Assembly (NCBI GenBank): GCA_017466325.1 | Contig: JAFTUK010000039.1 | Span: forward strand, 1-64,000 | Length of the DNA stretch: 64,000 bases | Reading direction: 5' to 3' | DNA from: Bacteroidaceae bacterium | Lineage (GTDB): Bacteria > Bacteroidota > Bacteroidia > Bacteroidales > Bacteroidaceae | In this document: positions 27,541 through 35,869 of the stretch, in pieces | Position numbering within the stretch: position 1 is the first letter of the stretch | How the letters are laid out: every line of letters starts with the position of its first letter | Notes under the pieces: generated by a model | Told to the model about the DNA's origin: nothing | What the model saw: only the letters and a program-made list of their open reading frames with translations | Database searches by the model: none | Translations under genes and position numbers: made by a program

Positions 27541-27788
27541 GTCCCCCAAAAAACGGACCCTCCCCCAGCCCAGTCCGCGCGTCGAACTGGGAAGTTCTCC
27601 CCTCACAAGGTACAGAAGCACATTCAGTGCTTCCTCCAAAGACCTTGTTCGCCACAAGGGAGGGGAGTGGTTACAAAAGCGATATTCTTCTGCTACGGAG
27701 GTACCATTTATGAATAGAACCGACAAAGACTTGCATCAAACAAATCATCTTACTCCCCTCCCATGTGGAGGGGTCGGGGGAGGGTCTG
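27541..27788. mobile_element. Paired inverted repeats at the leuD-leuA2 junction
   Basis: A long form (27541-27667) begins at the base after the leuD stop. A short form (27752-27788: ACTCCCCTCCCATGTGGAGG then a G-rich end) lies inside the 5' end of the next gene. The long form carries the hairpin GAAGCAC-ATTCA-GTGCTTC; the homologous copy at 29328 has GATTGAC-ATTCA-GTCAATC, so both arms changed together. The interval 27668-27751 contains the start codon of the next gene and a GGAGGT ribosome-binding site. Confidence 0.75.
27697..27702 (+). promoter_or_regulatory. Strong ribosome-binding site deciding the leuA2 start
   Basis: GGAGGT ends 7 nt before the ATG at 27710. Such a clear Shine-Dalgarno sequence is unusual here and supports a start upstream of the repeat rather than at the internal ATG 27812. 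Confidence 0.65.
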
Positions 27789-29317
27789 CCTTTTCCCGTA
27801 CCATAGAAATAATGGACACCACTCTGCGCGATGGAGAGCAGACCAGTGGTGTCTCTTTCATGCCCCACGAGAAACTGATGATTGCACGCACCTTGTTGGA
27901 AAGGGTGGGTGTGGATCGCATAGAGGTGGCTTCGGCCCGTGTCAGCGAGGGAGAGAAACAGGCCGTGGCCAGCATCTGCAAGTGGGCGGAAAGGGCCGGC
28001 AAGATAGACAGGATAGAGGTTCTGGGCTTCTGCGACGGCACAACCTCGGTGGACTGGCTCCTAAGCACAGGATGCCGCCACCTGAACCTCCTGTGCAAAG
28101 GCTCCCGACGTCATTGCGAGGGGCAGTTGCGCAAAAGCGTGGAGGAGCACATCAGCGACATACGCGGCGTGGTGGCATACGCCACGCAGAAGGGAGTCAA
28201 TGTGAATGTCTACCTGGAGGACTGGTCCAACGGCATAAAGGACTCTGCCGACTATGTCTTTGCACTGATGGACGGTTTGCAGAACACTCCCATCGAACGT
28301 TACATGCTGCCCGACACCCTGGGTGTGCTGAACCCCATGCAGGTGAGCATGTACATAGGACAGATGGCGGCCCGCTATCCCGAGGCGCATTTCGACTTCC
28401 ATGCACATAACGACTACGACTTGGCCGTGGCAAATGCCTTTGCCGCCGCCAGTGCAGGATGCATGGGCATACATACTGCCGTAAACGGGCTTGGCGAGCG
28501 TGCAGGTAATGCACCCTTGGCGAGTGTGCAGGCGGTACTCGCCGACCAGGCAGGCTTCGAGACACATGTCAACGAGGAGCAACTGGGCGAGATTTCCCGT
28601 CTTGTGGAGACATGCTCGGGCATCGTGGTGCCTCCCAACAAGCCCATCGTTGGCGAGAACGTCTTCACCCAGGTGGCCGGAGTGCATGCCGATGGCGACA
28701 ACAAGGCCGGGTTGTACATGAACGACCTGTTGCCCGAACGCTTTGCACGCAAACGCGAATATGCCCTGGGCAAGACCTCGGGCAAGGCAAACATCCTGAA
28801 GAACCTTGAAGAACTCGGTCTGGAACTGAGCAGTGAGGAGACGCGCATCGTCACGGAGCGCATAATAGAACTTGGCGACAAGAAGGAAATAGTCACTCGC
28901 GAGGACCTGCCCTTCATCGTGTCCGATGTGGTGCGTCATGCCACTGCCGACGAGGATGTGCGCCTGCTCTCTTACGTTGTCACCACGGCCTACGGTCTGA
29001 AACCTATGGCCAGCCTGCGGTTGGAAATTCATGGCAAGACCTACGAGGAGCAGGCCCACGGAGACGGTCAGTTCGATGCCTTCGTACGTGCCATACGCCA
29101 TATCTACCGAGAGAAACTCGGCCGCGAATTCCCTTGGCTCGTCAATTACACCGTGGGCATACCTCCCGGCGGACGTACCGATGCCCTGGTACAGACGGCC
29201 ATCACATGGGATTGGCAGGACAGAGTGTTGCGCACTCGAGGCCTGGATGCCGACCAGATGGGTGCTGCCATCAAGGCGGTGATAAAGATGCTTAATTTGA
29301 TAGAGAAGGATTATTGA
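27710..29317 (+). CDS. 2-Isopropylmalate/citramalate synthase-like enzyme with a repeat-encoded insertion
   Basis: A 535-residue DRE-TIM metallolyase, a second LeuA-type enzyme as seen in other Bacteroidales leu operons. It may be a citramalate synthase (isoleucine) or a second isopropylmalate synthase; the sequence does not settle which. Motifs: [19 protein letters not shown] near residue 32, the metal site FDFHAHNDYDLAVAN near 225, NGLGERAGNAPL, and a C-terminal regulatory domain. Before the first barrel strand are TPLPCGGVGGGSA residues encoded by a dispersed repeat. Start 27710 has a strong ribosome-binding site; the later ATG 27812 would remove the first strand. Confidence 0.85.
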   Translation: MNRTDKDLHQTNHLTPLPCGGVGGGSAFSRTIEIMDTTLRDGEQTSGVSFMPHEKLMIARTLLERVGVDRIEVASARVSEGEKQAVASICKWAERAGKIDRIEVLGFCDGTTSVDWLLSTGCRHLNLLCKGSRRHCEGQLRKSVEEHISDIRGVVAYATQKGVNVNVYLEDWSNGIKDSADYVFALMDGLQNTPIERYMLPDTLGVLNPMQVSMYIGQMAARYPEAHFDFHAHNDYDLAVANAFAAASAGCMGIHTAVNGLGERAGNAPLASVQAVLADQAGFETHVNEEQLGEISRLVETCSGIVVPPNKPIVGENVFTQVAGVHADGDNKAGLYMNDLLPERFARKREYALGKTSGKANILKNLEELGLELSSEETRIVTERIIELGDKKEIVTREDLPFIVSDVVRHATADEDVRLLSYVVTTAYGLKPMASLRLEIHGKTYEEQAHGDGQFDAFVRAIRHIYREKLGREFPWLVNYTVGIPPGGRTDALVQTAITWDWQDRVLRTRGLDADQMGAAIKAVIKMLNLIEKDY

Positions 29318-29327
29318 TAAGAGAAAG

Positions 29328-29555
29328 ACCCACCCCCAGCCTGTCCGCGCGTCGCAATGGAGACTGCTCCCCTCACAAGGTACTGATTGACATTCAGTCA
29401 ATCCTCTAAAGACCTTGTTCGCCCTGTATGGAGGGGAGTGATTACAACCGACAATGAATATTAAGCATAAACAAATATATTAACCCTTTAATAAAATCCC
29501 CAATTCCCCAGTGCTATATACTCCCTCCCCTTGTGGGAGGGTAAGGGGAGGGGTC
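29328..29555. mobile_element. Paired inverted repeats at the leuA2-leuB junction
   Basis: A long form (29328-29431) begins about 10 nt after the upstream stop; a short form (29520-29555, CTCCCTCCCCTTGTGGGAGG core) ends 8 nt before the leuB ATG. The long form contains GATTGAC-ATTCA-GTCAATC. The 88 nt between hold no ORF. The GGGGAGGGG end of the short form is the only purine-rich stretch before leuB. Confidence 0.78.
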
Positions 29556-29563
29556 CAAAGTAT

Positions 29564-30643
29564 ATGAAACTTAAGATTGCCGTCCTTCCGGGCGACGGAA
29601 TAGGTCCGGAGATTATGGAGCAGGGCGTGGCCGTGTGCAGCGCCGTGGCTCAGAAGTTCGGGCATGAGGTCAGTTACGAGACAGCCCTCTGCGGCGCTCA
29701 TGCCATTGACGAGGTAGGCGACCCCTTCCCCGAGGAAACCTACCAGGTATGCGAGCAGGCGGATGCCGTACTCTTTGCCAGCGTGGGCGACCCCAAGTTT
29801 GACAACAACCCCACGGCCAAAGTGCGCCCCGAACAGGGCTTGCTGGCCATGCGCAAGAAGTTGGGCCTTTATGCCAACATCCGCCCCGTGGAGACCTTCG
29901 AGTGCCTGATACACAAGTCTCCCCTGAAGGACGAGATCGTGCGTGGCGCCGACTTCATCTGCATCCGCGAACTTACCGGTGGCATGTACTTTGGCAAGAA
30001 GCAGGAGCCCGCCATCAATGCCGATGGTGTGGAAGAGGCACTGGACACCAACTACTACACCCGTCCCGAGGTGGAGCGCATCCTGCACGTAGGCTATCAG
30101 TATGCACGTCAGCGCCGCAAGCACCTCACCGTGGTGGACAAGGCCAACGTTCTGGCTTCCAGCCGTCTGTGGCGCAAGGTGGCCCAGGAGATAGCACCTC
30201 AGTATCCCGATGTGGAGACCGACTTCATGTATGTGGACAATGCTGCCATGCGCATGATTCAGGACCCCAAGTTCTTTGACGTGATGGTTACGGAAAACAC
30301 TTTTGGCGACATACTTACCGACGAGGGTTCCGTTATCACCGGTTCCATGGGTCTGCTCCCCAGCGCCAGCACCGGCAGCAGCACACCCGTGTTCGAACCC
30401 ATCCACGGTTCATGGCCTCAGGGCAAGGGTTTGAACATTGCCAACCCCCTGGCACAGATTCTCTCCGTGGCCATGCTCTACGAGTACTTCGACCTGAAGG
30501 AGGAAGGCGCCCTCATCCGCGAAGCCGTCAATGCCAGCCTGGCAGAGAACGTCCGCACTCCCGAAATCCAGGTGGAAGGCGCTCCCCGCTATGGCACTCG
30601 CGAGGTAGGCCAGTGGATTGTTGACTACATCTCCAAGAAATAA
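29564..30643 (+). CDS. leuB: 3-Isopropylmalate dehydrogenase
   Basis: A 359-residue NAD-dependent beta-decarboxylating dehydrogenase, the third step of leucine synthesis. Visible: [17 protein letters not shown] at the start, the substrate-binding arginine region [46 protein letters not shown], and [18 protein letters not shown] near the end. The start at 29564 is the normal family start and follows the repeat by 8 nt. Last gene of the leu operon. Confidence 0.95.
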   Translation: MKLKIAVLPGDGIGPEIMEQGVAVCSAVAQKFGHEVSYETALCGAHAIDEVGDPFPEETYQVCEQADAVLFASVGDPKFDNNPTAKVRPEQGLLAMRKKLGLYANIRPVETFECLIHKSPLKDEIVRGADFICIRELTGGMYFGKKQEPAINADGVEEALDTNYYTRPEVERILHVGYQYARQRRKHLTVVDKANVLASSRLWRKVAQEIAPQYPDVETDFMYVDNAAMRMIQDPKFFDVMVTENTFGDILTDEGSVITGSMGLLPSASTGSSTPVFEPIHGSWPQGKGLNIANPLAQILSVAMLYEYFDLKEEGALIREAVNASLAENVRTPEIQVEGAPRYGTREVGQWIVDYISKK

Positions 30644-30697
30644 CCCATTTTGGCCCTCCCGAGGACCGGACCGAGAGTTCCCAGAACTTTCGTCTTG

Positions 30698-30785
30698 GTC
30701 CTCGGGACGACCGAAGTCTGTCCTCGTGAGGAGTGAAGTTTGTCCTCGGGACGGTCGAACTCCGTCCTCGTGAGGAGTGTTTTTG
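30698..30785. repeat. Intergenic tandem array, 22-nt period (array 3)
   Basis: Four exact 22-nt steps (30698, 30720, 30742, 30764), each starting GTCCTCGGGA or GTCCTCGTGA. Units 1 and 3 carry the palindrome GTCCTCGGGAC; units 2 and 4 carry CCTCGTGAGG. The two types alternate. A more diverged, reverse-oriented stretch lies at about 30655-30697. Confidence 0.85.
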
Positions 30786-30868
30786 CTCCATTTCAGCACG
30801 TTGTGTTGCTGTTTCCTGTATAATATTATATAAAAGGAGCATGAAGTTGCAGATTATGTGTTAATTTG

Positions 30869-30899
30869 TTTGTATTTATCTTTAAATATTGTAACTTTG
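30869..30899 (+). promoter_or_regulatory. Consensus Bacteroidetes promoter
   Basis: TTTG (30869-30872) and TAACTTTG (30892-30899) are separated by exactly 19 nt, a full match to the housekeeping promoter. Transcription should begin near 30906. Confidence 0.75.
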
Positions 30900-30905
30900 C
30901 TCCAC

Positions 30906-31140
30906 ACACAAATAATATGCATACATGATGTCAGTGCATCATATCCCAGCAATCGTGTCGCCTCTTTCCGCAGGGAATGAGACCATGATTGCGGTATGCT
31001 GCGCTGACAATCAATCATCGCCCACCTATCCCAATGCGGGTTATGCAAAACTTCTCTTGTCCAAGAGGCTATGCAGACACATAGGGTTCATGTCGAAACC
31101 AGTACAGGTTTGGGCATGAACCCTATGTGCTTTGTGTTTT
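30906..31140 (+). ncRNA. Probable independent small RNA (about 235 nt), possibly 6S-like
   Basis: A consensus promoter in front and a strong intrinsic terminator at the end bracket a region without a credible ORF. The first half folds into a long interrupted hairpin: GTCAGTGCA (30930-30938) pairs with TGCGCTGAC (31000-31008), GCAATC pairs with GATTGC further in, and CTCTTTCC pairs with GGAATGAG-type bases at the tip. Long interrupted hairpins are characteristic of 6S RNA and of the Bacteroidales-1 RNA class, but I cannot confirm membership. It could also be a leader of the gene at 31204 with a premature terminator. Confidence 0.5.
31078..31140 (+). terminator. Strong intrinsic terminator of the small RNA
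   Basis: CACATAGGGTTCATG pairs perfectly over 15 bp with CATGAACCCTATGTG (31115-31129), followed by CTTTGTGTTTT. Confidence 0.85.
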
Positions 31141-31203
31141 ACATGTAGTTCCCCGCAAGTAAATCCTTTGTTCATCTTACCTTAAATCTATAAAATAAAA
31201 GAT

Positions 31204-31827
31204 ATGGCACTTTGGAACATTATTCAGTATTCAGTAGGCAGCCTCTTTTGGGGCATCCTGATAGCCTTGTTGTGCATGGCATTGTTTGTCTTCATCATCA
31301 AGGGCTGGTGGAAGGATGCGCTTTTTTCAGTCTGGTCCTATCTGATAGGCGCCTTGCTCTTTGTCCTGTTGGCATTTCAGTGTACGATGATAGTAGGCTC
31401 CCTGAAAATCATTGATACCGCCGACGAGTACGAGGGCTATTTCACCCAGGTGGTGGACAATATCTATGAGGGCTGGGAAGAGGTTCCCACTGAGCAGGCC
31501 GACGTGGTGATAAAGAAGGCCATTGCCGAGTATCCCCTGCTGGAGCACTATATCAGCGGAGGCGAGTTCTCCGGCTTCAATGCCCGCCAGTTGCCATCTG
31601 CCATGGCCGACGAACTGCGTTCGTTCATGCGCAAATACATCGTGCGCAGGCTGCTCTGGTGCCTTGGCTTTGTGGTAGTGGCAGGAGTGCTGGGAATAAA
31701 GACCTTGGACAAGCGCTATGCTTCTCCCGTACGCGGCACACATTCCGACCGCAGGACTGCAACAGGCTCACGCCCCATGCCGGGAGGCACACGACGCCCT
31801 CGGGTGAACACGCATGGAAGGCGATAG
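31204..31827 (+). CDS. Small membrane protein, first gene of the tubulin-like locus
   Basis: A 207-residue protein of no family I recognise. Hydrophobic segments lie at about 13-35, 42-66 and 152-172; between them is a soluble stretch (about 70-145, DTADEYEGYFTQVVDNIYEG). The C-terminal 35 residues are basic and rich in Arg, Gly and Pro (RGTHSDRRTATGSRPMPGG). It starts about 60 nt after the small-RNA terminator and ends 48 nt before the tubulin-like gene, on the same strand. It could anchor the tubulin-like protein to the membrane; that is inference from position. Confidence 0.6.
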   Translation: MALWNIIQYSVGSLFWGILIALLCMALFVFIIKGWWKDALFSVWSYLIGALLFVLLAFQCTMIVGSLKIIDTADEYEGYFTQVVDNIYEGWEEVPTEQADVVIKKAIAEYPLLEHYISGGEFSGFNARQLPSAMADELRSFMRKYIVRRLLWCLGFVVVAGVLGIKTLDKRYASPVRGTHSDRRTATGSRPMPGGTRRPRVNTHGRR

Positions 31828-31875
31828 AGAAGAGAAGAAAACATAATATCAATCTAATATAAAAACCTAAAACTT

Positions 31876-34800
31876 ATGTCAACAAAAAACTATTGCACAG
31901 GCAACCACATTCTGGTTGGTCTTGGAGGCACAGGTGGCAAGATCCTGAAGGCTTTCAAAATGCGCATGTTCGAAGAGTATCCCACCGCTGAGGAGCGCAA
32001 GAAACTCCCCGTGGCTCTGCTCTATGTGGACTCCACCGACGAGATGATGCCCAAGGACGGACGTTCGCGCCCCGACTTCCGCGTCATGGGTCAGGACGCC
32101 TCGTTCACCAACAACGAGTTCCTGAACATCAAGGCCGTGGACGTGGAGCACATTCTGGACCACATCGGCAACTATCCTTCAGTCAAGGGTATAGTGGAAA
32201 ACGTCAGCAGTGTCAAATCTGCCATTGGTTCTTTGGGCGAAGCCGCCGGTCAGAAGCGCCGTGCCGGTCGTCTGCTGTTTGCAGCCAATGCCATAGGATA
32301 TGTAAACAGTCTGCGTGATGCCTTTGCACGTTGCCAGAGCGTTTCAGGTGATGCAAGCACACTATATATCAACATTTTTGCAGGTCTGTGCGGCGGCACC
32401 GGTTCCGGCTCTATTGTAGACGTTGTGGTGCAGACACGTAAGACATTCCCCGATGCGGTGATCAGCGTTTATGCCATGATGCCGGAAATGCATCTGCCCA
32501 AGGCCGACATGGACCAGGGCCGATACTACCAGAACGGTTATGCCGCGTTGGCAGAACTTAACGCCCTGCAGGCAGGCAGATGGTTCCCGCAGGATGTCAC
32601 ACGCAGTGGCGAGGCCAGATACCACAATGACAAAGTCAAGGGTGTAGCCAACGGTCTTACCATCTACAGCAATGTGAACGAAAACGGAGTTACCGTAAAT
32701 TCACTGAAGGAACTGCCCAAGATTGTCAGCGACTATATCTTTGCACGTATATTCGTGGTAAACGAGACCGACGACAATCTGGTCGGTATCAAGCATGCTT
32801 TCAGATACGAGAACATGGACGACTTCGCCTATGAATACGACGAGGCGGCAAATGCTATTGACGGCAAGATTCCCGTTGCAAGAACAAAGAAAATTGCCTC
32901 ATTCGGCATCAAGCGCGTAATGTATCCCGAACTTCGCATCCTGAAGCACATCACATACACCGTGGGCGAAAGTGTGCTGTACCAGTTCAAGTACAACAAC
33001 TGGCGCGAGAACCAGGGATTCGTCAACGAGGAACGCAACAAGGACTACAGAAAGGAATACCTGAACTCCGACAACCTGTCCAAGTGGATGCTGGACGAAA
33101 AGCACCTGACACAGGAAGTGAAGGTGCTGGAATCCGATGCCGACTACCCCCTGTTCTCCGACTACTGGCACGACAAGGCCATCGGTTATGCCGAGGATGC
33201 CAAGAAGGCAGAATGCCCGCTGAACGAACTGGACAACATCATGGCCGAGTTCTACACAAGCCATTTCCGCGAGGAGGGCGTCGAGTCATTCTATGTAGGC
33301 AAGGCAAAGGCCATTCCCGAGATTTCTAAGGAAATACGCCACGGCATAGAGGCAGAACTGTTCGAGAAATGGAAAGTGGGCGACGTGTCCATCGTGGAAT
33401 TGCAGAAGGTTTCCAAGTTGCTGCTCGAACGTATGGGCGAAATCCGTACCGAACTGGAAGCACGAATCAAGGAGGCCAAGGAGGAATATGAGGCATGCGA
33501 CCAGGACCGTCTGGACAACGTTTCCGAATGGAGCCGCCTGGGTATCCTGCAGAGAATGGTTGGCGCCGGCGCACGCCGCTACGCCGACCACCAGGGAATC
33601 CTGACCGACTACTACACCGCCAAGACCCAACTGATTGCTCTGGAGTTTGCAAAGCAATTGGCCGCCAAGGTGTTCGTGGAACTGGGCAAGATGGATGCCG
33701 ACATCCTTTCTTTCAGCCAGAAGATAAACGAGGCCATCGAGGAAACAGAGCGCCTGGTTGCCGCACAGCGCAAGGTGAATAAGGGCCTGGAGGACATGAA
33801 GGGCGCCATCATCGAGGTGAGCGAGGACGATGCCATGACAGAGTTCGAGGTTGACCTGAAGATAGACAAGGTGGACATGCCCAACATATCCCGCCAACTC
33901 CGCGAGTCAATCCTGCCTCAGGAGGAATTCATCAACTTCGGCAGACTGGCAAATGAAATCAGCGTAGACGACATCAAGGATGCGTTTGACGTGAAACTGT
34001 CGGCCGTAGTGAAGGCAAAGCACGACGAGAAGGCAGACAGCGACAACAAGGTGCTTGGTCTCAACATCCTTACCCAGTTGCAGCAGAAACTCCGTACGGA
34101 TGACGACATAAAGAAGTTCGCCCACGACATTGTGTCCCAAAGCGGAGCCTTCCTGAAACTGAACAACGACCAGATTCAGTTGCACCTGCGCAACAACGAA
34201 GGCAACCTCAGCCCCACCAATCCTGCTTCTATAAACAAAAAGGTGATTTTGGTTTCTATCCCCTCACCCGACGAGAACGCAGGACTGACAAAGTTTGCCG
34301 ACAAACTGGAGGACGCCATCAAGAACTCATTCAACCAGAGTACCGCACGTACCGACATTATCATCGACCGCAAGAGCCCACGCAAGGATGAACTCTGCAT
34401 CATGACCGTGTCCTACAACTTCCCCATGCGTGCCATCGACTGGATGTCTCCATACAAGGAGCGCTACGAGCAGTTCCTGAATACCGGCAACCCCAATACG
34501 GACGTAACAAATGCCATCCTGTTGCATAGCGAAGGGGACGGCAAGAACCTCCCATCCGTATTCGCATTGAGCGATGAGGATATACAGGCAAAACTGGCCG
34601 CTAATACACAATCTGCACAACCATTTGGCCAACCCCAGCAACCATTTGGCCAACCCCAGCAACCATTTGGCCAGGCTCAGCAGCCATTTGGTCAGGCTCA
34701 GCAACCATTCGGTCAGGCTCAGCAACCATTCGGCCAGGCTCAGCAGCCATTCGGTCAGGCCCAGCAGCCGTTCGGCCAGCCCCAGGGCATGACACCTCCT

Positions 34801-35106
34801 CCAGGCGGTCCTACACCTCCTCCTCCAGGCGGTCTCACACCTCCTGTCTTCCAGGAGCCACAGGTAAATCTGTTCATAAACGTAGCAGGTCAGAGTTATG
34901 GCCCCTACAATTATGCAACATGCAAGCAGTATGCACAGGCCGGTCAACTGACAGCACAGACAATGGTTTGGATGGAAGGTATGCCCGCATGGGCTCCCGC
35001 AGGTCAGGTTCCTGCATTGCAGGCTCTCTTTGCTCCCCCGGCAGCAATGCCCGGACAGCCCACACCTCCACCAATGGGTGGCCCCACACCTCCACCATTG
35101 GGATAA
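31876..35106 (+). CDS. Large tubulin/FtsZ-like protein with helical middle, QPFGQ repeats and GYF_2-like domain
   Basis: A 1076-residue protein. Residues about 8-350 form a tubulin-like (Tubulin_2 type) GTPase domain: NHILVGLGGTGGKILKAF at the N-terminus and the tubulin signature GGTGSGS at 173-179, preceded by NIFAGLC. Residues about 353-740 are mostly helical (VSKLLLERMGEIRTELEAR, EEYEACDQDRLDN). About 740-905 is a further conserved globular part (DDDIKKFAHDI, SIPSPDENAG). Eight tandem QPFGQxQ heptads (916-971), Pro/Gly-rich linkers and a GYF_2-like domain (about 997-1052, YGPYNYATC...MVWMEGMPAW) follow. No signal peptide or membrane segment. It likely binds GTP and may polymerise; no function is known to me. 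Confidence 0.8.
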   Translation: MSTKNYCTGNHILVGLGGTGGKILKAFKMRMFEEYPTAEERKKLPVALLYVDSTDEMMPKDGRSRPDFRVMGQDASFTNNEFLNIKAVDVEHILDHIGNYPSVKGIVENVSSVKSAIGSLGEAAGQKRRAGRLLFAANAIGYVNSLRDAFARCQSVSGDASTLYINIFAGLCGGTGSGSIVDVVVQTRKTFPDAVISVYAMMPEMHLPKADMDQGRYYQNGYAALAELNALQAGRWFPQDVTRSGEARYHNDKVKGVANGLTIYSNVNENGVTVNSLKELPKIVSDYIFARIFVVNETDDNLVGIKHAFRYENMDDFAYEYDEAANAIDGKIPVARTKKIASFGIKRVMYPELRILKHITYTVGESVLYQFKYNNWRENQGFVNEERNKDYRKEYLNSDNLSKWMLDEKHLTQEVKVLESDADYPLFSDYWHDKAIGYAEDAKKAECPLNELDNIMAEFYTSHFREEGVESFYVGKAKAIPEISKEIRHGIEAELFEKWKVGDVSIVELQKVSKLLLERMGEIRTELEARIKEAKEEYEACDQDRLDNVSEWSRLGILQRMVGAGARRYADHQGILTDYYTAKTQLIALEFAKQLAAKVFVELGKMDADILSFSQKINEAIEETERLVAAQRKVNKGLEDMKGAIIEVSEDDAMTEFEVDLKIDKVDMPNISRQLRESILPQEEFINFGRLANEISVDDIKDAFDVKLSAVVKAKHDEKADSDNKVLGLNILTQLQQKLRTDDDIKKFAHDIVSQSGAFLKLNNDQIQLHLRNNEGNLSPTNPASINKKVILVSIPSPDENAGLTKFADKLEDAIKNSFNQSTARTDIIIDRKSPRKDELCIMTVSYNFPMRAIDWMSPYKERYEQFLNTGNPNTDVTNAILLHSEGDGKNLPSVFALSDEDIQAKLAANTQSAQPFGQPQQPFGQPQQPFGQAQQPFGQAQQPFGQAQQPFGQAQQPFGQAQQPFGQPQGMTPPPGGPTPPPPGGLTPPVFQEPQVNLFINVAGQSYGPYNYATCKQYAQAGQLTAQTMVWMEGMPAWAPAGQVPALQALFAPPAAMPGQPTPPPMGGPTPPPLG
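34618..34785 (+). repeat. Eight 21-bp in-frame tandem repeats in the tubulin-like gene
   Basis: Eight consecutive 21-nt units encode QPFGQ(P/A)Q heptads. Units are nearly identical in DNA (CARCCATTTGGYCARGCTCAG type), so the copy number could change by slippage without shifting the frame. Confidence 0.9.
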
Positions 35107-35144
35107 CAAATAAGATTCATAACAAATAATTCAACGAAAAAGAT

Positions 35145-35795
35145 ATGGCATCAAATAGAAGCGAACGAGTTCGCAATAGATATGGTATCTGTCTGAACGA
35201 CAGTTGTTCAAAGTGTAAGACAAAGGAAGTGCAGGAAATCCCTGCCCGCAAGGATTTCGTCTGTGCCGAGTGTGGCAAACCCCTGCGTGAATGTCCCCCC
35301 CCTCCTCCACCAGTGAACCTGAAGAAGATAATTGGTGGTGTCGTGGTTGCCCTGTTGATTGGTGGCGGTGCTGCTTTTGCCCTGCTTGGCGGTGGAGAAG
35401 AAAAGACTGCTCCCGAACCAGAAGTAGTGGTGATAGACACCGTTCCCGCCCAGAAGCCCGAGGTTCCAGTAGAGGAAGCCAAGGAAAAGAAGGAACCTGC
35501 CGCTCCGGCAGTCAAGGACACTCCCAAGAAGGTTGCGCCAAAACCTGCCCACATGCCAGGCGAACGCTATAAGGGAACCTTGGACCTGGGTTATGGAAAG
35601 TATGCCGGCGATATCGTAGACGGCAAACCCGATGGCGCAGGTGTGCTGACCTATACCAAGCAGCAGAAGGTGGTAAGCACCAAGGATGTCATCGCCGAAC
35701 CCGGCGAACGTATCGAGGGTGTATTCGAGAACGGCAAGGCCTCTTTCGTCACTCTGTACAAGAAGGACGGCAATACCGTCAAGGTGCATAGATAA
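35145..35795 (+). CDS. Zinc-ribbon, single-TM, MORN-like protein
   Basis: A 216-residue protein. The N-terminus has a zinc-ribbon-like Cys set (C16, C21, C24, C40, C43, with C50 nearby). A Pro-rich stretch (PPPPPP) and a membrane segment (about 58-82, IIGGVVVALLIGGGAAFALL) follow, then an Ala/Pro/Glu/Lys-rich linker (85-135), and a MORN-type repeat (YKGTLDLGYGKYAGDIVDG, then GAGVLTYT) at about 141-170. It lies 38 nt after the tubulin-like gene. Topology suggests a cytoplasmic zinc ribbon that could contact the tubulin-like protein and a periplasmic MORN part; this is inference. Confidence 0.65.
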   Translation: MASNRSERVRNRYGICLNDSCSKCKTKEVQEIPARKDFVCAECGKPLRECPPPPPPVNLKKIIGGVVVALLIGGGAAFALLGGGEEKTAPEPEVVVIDTVPAQKPEVPVEEAKEKKEPAAPAVKDTPKKVAPKPAHMPGERYKGTLDLGYGKYAGDIVDGKPDGAGVLTYTKQQKVVSTKDVIAEPGERIEGVFENGKASFVTLYKKDGNTVKVHR

Positions 35796-35812
35796 GAAAC
35801 TAAATAAAAGAC

Positions 35813-35848
35813 AATCCTATCCGGAGGCATGCCCTGCCGGATAGGATT
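35813..35848 (+). terminator. Hairpin between the zinc-ribbon and secreted-protein genes
   Basis: AATCCTATCCGG pairs perfectly with CCGGATAGGATT around a 12-nt loop and is followed by CTTTGG, a poor T-run. It may end part of the transcript or stabilise the upstream mRNA. Confidence 0.6.
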
Positions 35849-35869
35849 CTTTGGTAATGCATTCTGGCT

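Larger units (their letters stand above)
30644..31203. other. Gene-free region after leuB
   Basis: The 560 nt hold tandem array 3 (30698-30785), a consensus promoter (30869-30899) and a probable small RNA ending in a strong terminator (to 31140). A 64-codon ORF at 30925-31119 lies entirely in the small RNA and is not credible as a gene. Confidence 0.6.

Noticed and set aside
30698..30785. CRISPR array, considered for the 22-nt tandem arrays.
   Set aside because: Units are contiguous with no unique spacers, repeats are imperfect and too short, and no cas gene is present in the window.
30925..31119. A 64-codon ORF after leuB.
   Set aside because: It lies wholly within the structured small RNA and ends in the left arm of its terminator.
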